64,000 nucleotides of DNA, from assembly GCA_963573385.1 (NCBI GenBank), contig CAUYLG010044499.1, forward strand, positions 1 to 64,000, given 5' to 3'. Under the pieces are notes generated by a model. That model was given only the letters and a program-made list of their open reading frames with translations, was not told where the DNA came from and did not search any database. This DNA is from Cacajao melanocephalus. Lineage: Eukaryota > Chordata > Mammalia > Primates > Pitheciidae. The translations under genes and the position numbers were made by a program. The stretch's first letter is position 1. Each line of letters begins with the position of its first letter. Below are positions 61,141 to 64,000 of the stretch, one piece after another.

Positions 61141-63655
61141 ATTTTCTAAACAAATTGCTTAAGATGAGCTTGAATCTAAGCCTGATTCAAAGTGAAACAG
61201 GACACTGAGAAAACAAACCTGGGATATTAAATTCGTTAACCAATCCAATGTCTCAGAAATAGTGATACTACGGTAAGTATGTACTGACAAAAACTTTGCA
61301 GCATACTATTTAGGGAAACAAAGTAGAGCTAAATTTTTTTAAAAATTAGCTGTCTTTGAAGAGAAATTGTAGCAATTGTAAATAAAGGACCAAAGGTACC
61401 AACCAAATAAAGGGTCTTCTTCAAAGAAATGTTAACTCAACCTGATTTGCAATAGTATTAGAATGAGATCCAACAAAGAGTATGCTATCAAAACACTGCT
61501 GATAATCAGAAAAATTGGAGACCTTAAGCTGGTTCTTTCAGAAATCATTTTAAGTCTCATAACTCGAAAAGTTTTACCAATTTTCTAATGATAGTAGACT
61601 TGACCTTCCATATTACAGCTTCACTCCATACCATGCATAAGTTTAATTTTGTTATACAATTCAACTTCAATTTTAAGTAAATTATATATGTTTTTCTTTT
61701 ACAATAGATTGAATTCAGTCTTGTTTTTTTTTAACTAATCCTTTTGTACTCTACGTAACATCCCAAACTAAGGAGTATATCCGTATAGTATTACAGATAG
61801 ATATCTCAGCTAACAGAGCTTCACCTTTTCCAGAAGCCAGATTTATTTCTGGCTGCCGATACATAAAAAGAAAGATACAGATATATAAAGAAAAATAAAT
61901 ATATGGTGTTTATTTGTTTGTTTTCTTTTGTGCTTTAAGCAGAAGCAGAAGAAATTGATTCTCCAGCAGAAATGCCAGCACTTTACAAGCTCTGTGCTTA
62001 TGTAATGAACACATTTCTTTCTATTCATTCTCTATTGCTTTTTTAAAAAAATTCTGCTATCTAAATGTTTGACCTCTAAAAGACTGCATATTCAAAAGCT
62101 TAATCATATAACACTTCAAGTTAAAATGGCTTTTTATGGAAAACTTCATTACTTGAAAGGCTTTGTCATCTACTTTCTTGATCAAAATAGGTAGTGACCT
62201 GTAAAGCAGCCAAGAAATTTCTATTTGGAGCGGCCTTCTCCTGATGGATGAAGGAGTAGGCAAAGATTCTTCCTGGTAAAGTGTGGGCGGATAATTTTAT
62301 GTGACAGCCACATTATGAATGAAGCAATGTAAGCATGAAGAAGTTCATAGCATTTACTTCTATCAAGTTCTGCTGATTAAAAAAGCAAGGTGTGGTTCAA
62401 AAATTATCTGAGCCTCCAATAATTTTTGGCTTCCTCCGTAAGTCAGCCTATATGAGAATACACTAGAGGTTCTGGAAAGGAAGCCATGTCATCATTGGCA
62501 AAAAGTCTTCCAGAATTGGCCCCTATGGATTTAACTGAGCCTTCCAATGTGGCGTGAAGGATGGAACTGGTGCATGTAATGGCATGAAACCTCATATATT
62601 AAAATCTAAATATCATTCATAGCAATTTTAAGCTTTATCAGAAATCCTAGATACAGGCATCTTTTCAAGATCTCAAGCACTGAAAGGATCTATTGTAATA
62701 TTGCATACTGTATAACTAACATTGTTGTCATCAGCAGGTTTGGATCTTCTGGGAGTCTGCACTCTGTCAGGTTCTTGGCAGAGATTCAGGTAGAGAAACA
62801 TTTACTTTAAAATGATTAATTATTCCCAACTCTATTTCGCCAAGGACCATGCTTTCTGTCCTCTCTTTTTAGTCATTGATCCTGAAATACCTCTGCAACT
62901 TGCTCAGCTTTCAAATTAACATGTACACTTTGAAAAATATACATATTTGATTAGATCTTTCTTTTCCCTGGAAACAGATCATGGCAGACTCTGTTGGACA
63001 AGCCCAGTGTAAATATCTATTTCATTAGTATTATTTGAAGAATATAATTTAATTAGTCCACTTCTAAACTACATTAATAGGCCATCTGGTAAAGCTAGTA
63101 TTCTGAAATATAACCTTGATTTGATGGAGTTTTGATAATGTAGTTACTGTAACAGTGTGTTGCACTACAGATTACACAATAATACCATGAAACTATTTCA
63201 CAATAAGCAATAGAATAATCTAAGATTCAATTTTTTCCAGTACCTGTGACCCAGACCTAAGAAACCATAATCTGAGAAAGTTATAAACATAGACTATGTT
63301 ATAATTCACTTACACCAGTAATAAAACATACTTAAAATTTTAAGGCAAGTGAAAATTTTGTTTCCTGTCCCTTTTCATTAAATGTCCTTTGCTGCAAGCG
63401 AAGCATTCTTCCCCTTTAGGAAGAAGGAGGAAGGAAACAGAAGTACTGTGTTGGGGCTATTTAGGGTATGTGTATGTGTTTGTCCCAAAATGACCAGTTT
63501 GTGTTATAATTCATCAGCATAAATTACTATACTTTCATCAAGATATGTATTTAGGACACAGGTTTTTAAATAGTTTACTTTTGGTTGGGGATGAGCAAAA
63601 AACAAAAATAAAAAAGGAAGAAAGTATTGTTGAGGTAAATTTTTCTCATCTTTTT
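61141..63655. other. Long unassigned stretch
   Basis: No gene or repeat recognised in 2.5 kb. Frames at 61843-62028 and 62057-62263 (minus) and the start of 63545-63814 (plus) have no domain. Confidence 0.5.
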
Positions 63656-63657
63656 TT

Positions 63658-63748
63658 TTTTGAAAGAAAGAAAAAGAGAGGAAAGAAAGAAAGAGTGAAA
63701 GAAAGAAAAAAAAAAGAATGTAAGAGAGAAAGAAAGAGGGAGAGAGCT
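63658..63748. repeat. Purine-rich (GAAA)n simple repeat
   Basis: Almost pure A/G on the plus strand with 'gaaagaaag' motifs and (gaga) runs; mirror-like purine tracts of this sort can adopt triplex DNA. It makes the lysine/arginine-rich tail of the chance frame at 63545-63814. Confidence 0.93.
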
Positions 63749-63771
63749 CATTTTTGTTTAAGAAAAAAGTC

Positions 63772-63818
63772 TGGCTCTATTCGTCCAGGTTCTCCAGAGA
63801 AACAAAACCAATAGGATA
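63772..63818 (-). mobile_element. Fragment of an ERVL/MLT2-type LTR end
   Basis: 'ccaggttctccagagaaaca' followed by 'aaaccaataggatac' is the antisense 3' terminus of an MLT2-like LTR. It is cut by an Alu at 63819. Only about 45 bp are seen. Confidence 0.5.
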
Positions 63819-63945
63819 CATTTTTTTTTTTTTCTGAGATAGAGTCTTGCTGTGTTGACCAGGATGGTCTCTAACTCATGTCCTCAAGTGATTCTCCCAT
63901 GTCTGCCTCCCAAAGTGCTGGGATTACAGGTGTGAACCACCACCT
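63819..63945 (-). mobile_element. Alu fragment with internal deletion
   Basis: Antisense Alu with a T-run (63821-63834), 'gagatagagtcttgctgtgt', then a jump to the left-monomer side ('ccaaagtgctgggattacag'), ending 'gtgaaccaccacc'. About half of the usual length is missing. Confidence 0.85.
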
Positions 63946-64000
63946 TAATGAGTTTTTACCTTAATCCTTCTTGATACTTTCTGAAATTAACATTAATATA

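Noticed and set aside
63545..63814. 89-aa frame with a basic tail
   Set aside because: The basic tail is the (GAAA)n simple repeat, and the frame has no recognisable start context or domain.

Overview
The window looks like non-coding primate (very probably human) nuclear DNA, intergenic or intronic. It is AT-rich and contains Alu elements on both strands, L1 copies of several ages, L2 and MIR fragments, MaLR (MST/THE1-type, MLT1) and ERVL LTRs, old DNA transposons and microsatellites. Alu restricts the source to primates. I found no intact host protein-coding gene, rRNA, tRNA or CRISPR array. All recognisable coding sequence is dead mobile-element sequence: L1 ORF2, an ERVL integrase/dUTPase stretch and the N-terminus of a Tigger transposase. 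No search was run; family names come from recognising sequence, and boundaries are approximate to about 10-20 bp unless a target-site duplication (TSD) is given.

Layout. 1-182 is the 3' end of an L1. 829-966 is a MIR. 2440-10717 is a pile of L1 pieces, mostly antisense, broken by an MST LTR, another LTR and a THE1/MST-type LTR, and ending in an L1 5' end. 10718-16470 holds an Alu, old unassigned repeat sequence and a dense AT-rich repeat with a long perfect palindrome. 16470-17480 is old L1. 18436-19096 is a Tigger-type DNA transposon. 20165-21910 has two Alus. 22598-22791 is a palindromic DNA transposon. 25095-33936 holds a MIR, an antisense L1 split by an MST LTR, an Alu, an antisense MER5A, an antisense L2 and a long sense L1. 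34360-37034 contains further L1 and Alu pieces. 37035-40840 is mostly unassigned. 40841-41965 is a rearranged tandem duplication. 44090-48900 holds Alus, an inverted repeat and an L2. 49990-52054 is an ERVL 3' half with its LTR. 53129-54280 is an MLT1 LTR with an ERVL-type LTR nested in it. 55083-55770 is a DNA transposon and an L2. 57600-61140 is an Alu, old L1 and a CA repeat. The end has a purine repeat and an Alu fragment.

The most interesting signals are local rearrangements, not genes: (1) a 212-bp inverted duplication about 2 kb apart (27428-27639 and 29643-29854) that copies an L1/Alu junction; (2) an 86-bp piece of L1 ORF2 (30969-31054) re-inserted 2.4 kb downstream inside a TA repeat (33426-33511); (3) a perfect 52-bp-arm AT palindrome (14852-14975); (4) a roughly 743-bp tandem duplication with a breakpoint inside an Alu; (5) an inverted repeat of about 113-bp arms at 45470/45976; (6) a micro-inverted Alu fragment at 47146-47213. 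I saw no evidence of a new molecular system; the novelty, if any, lies in these DNA-repair and replication footprints.
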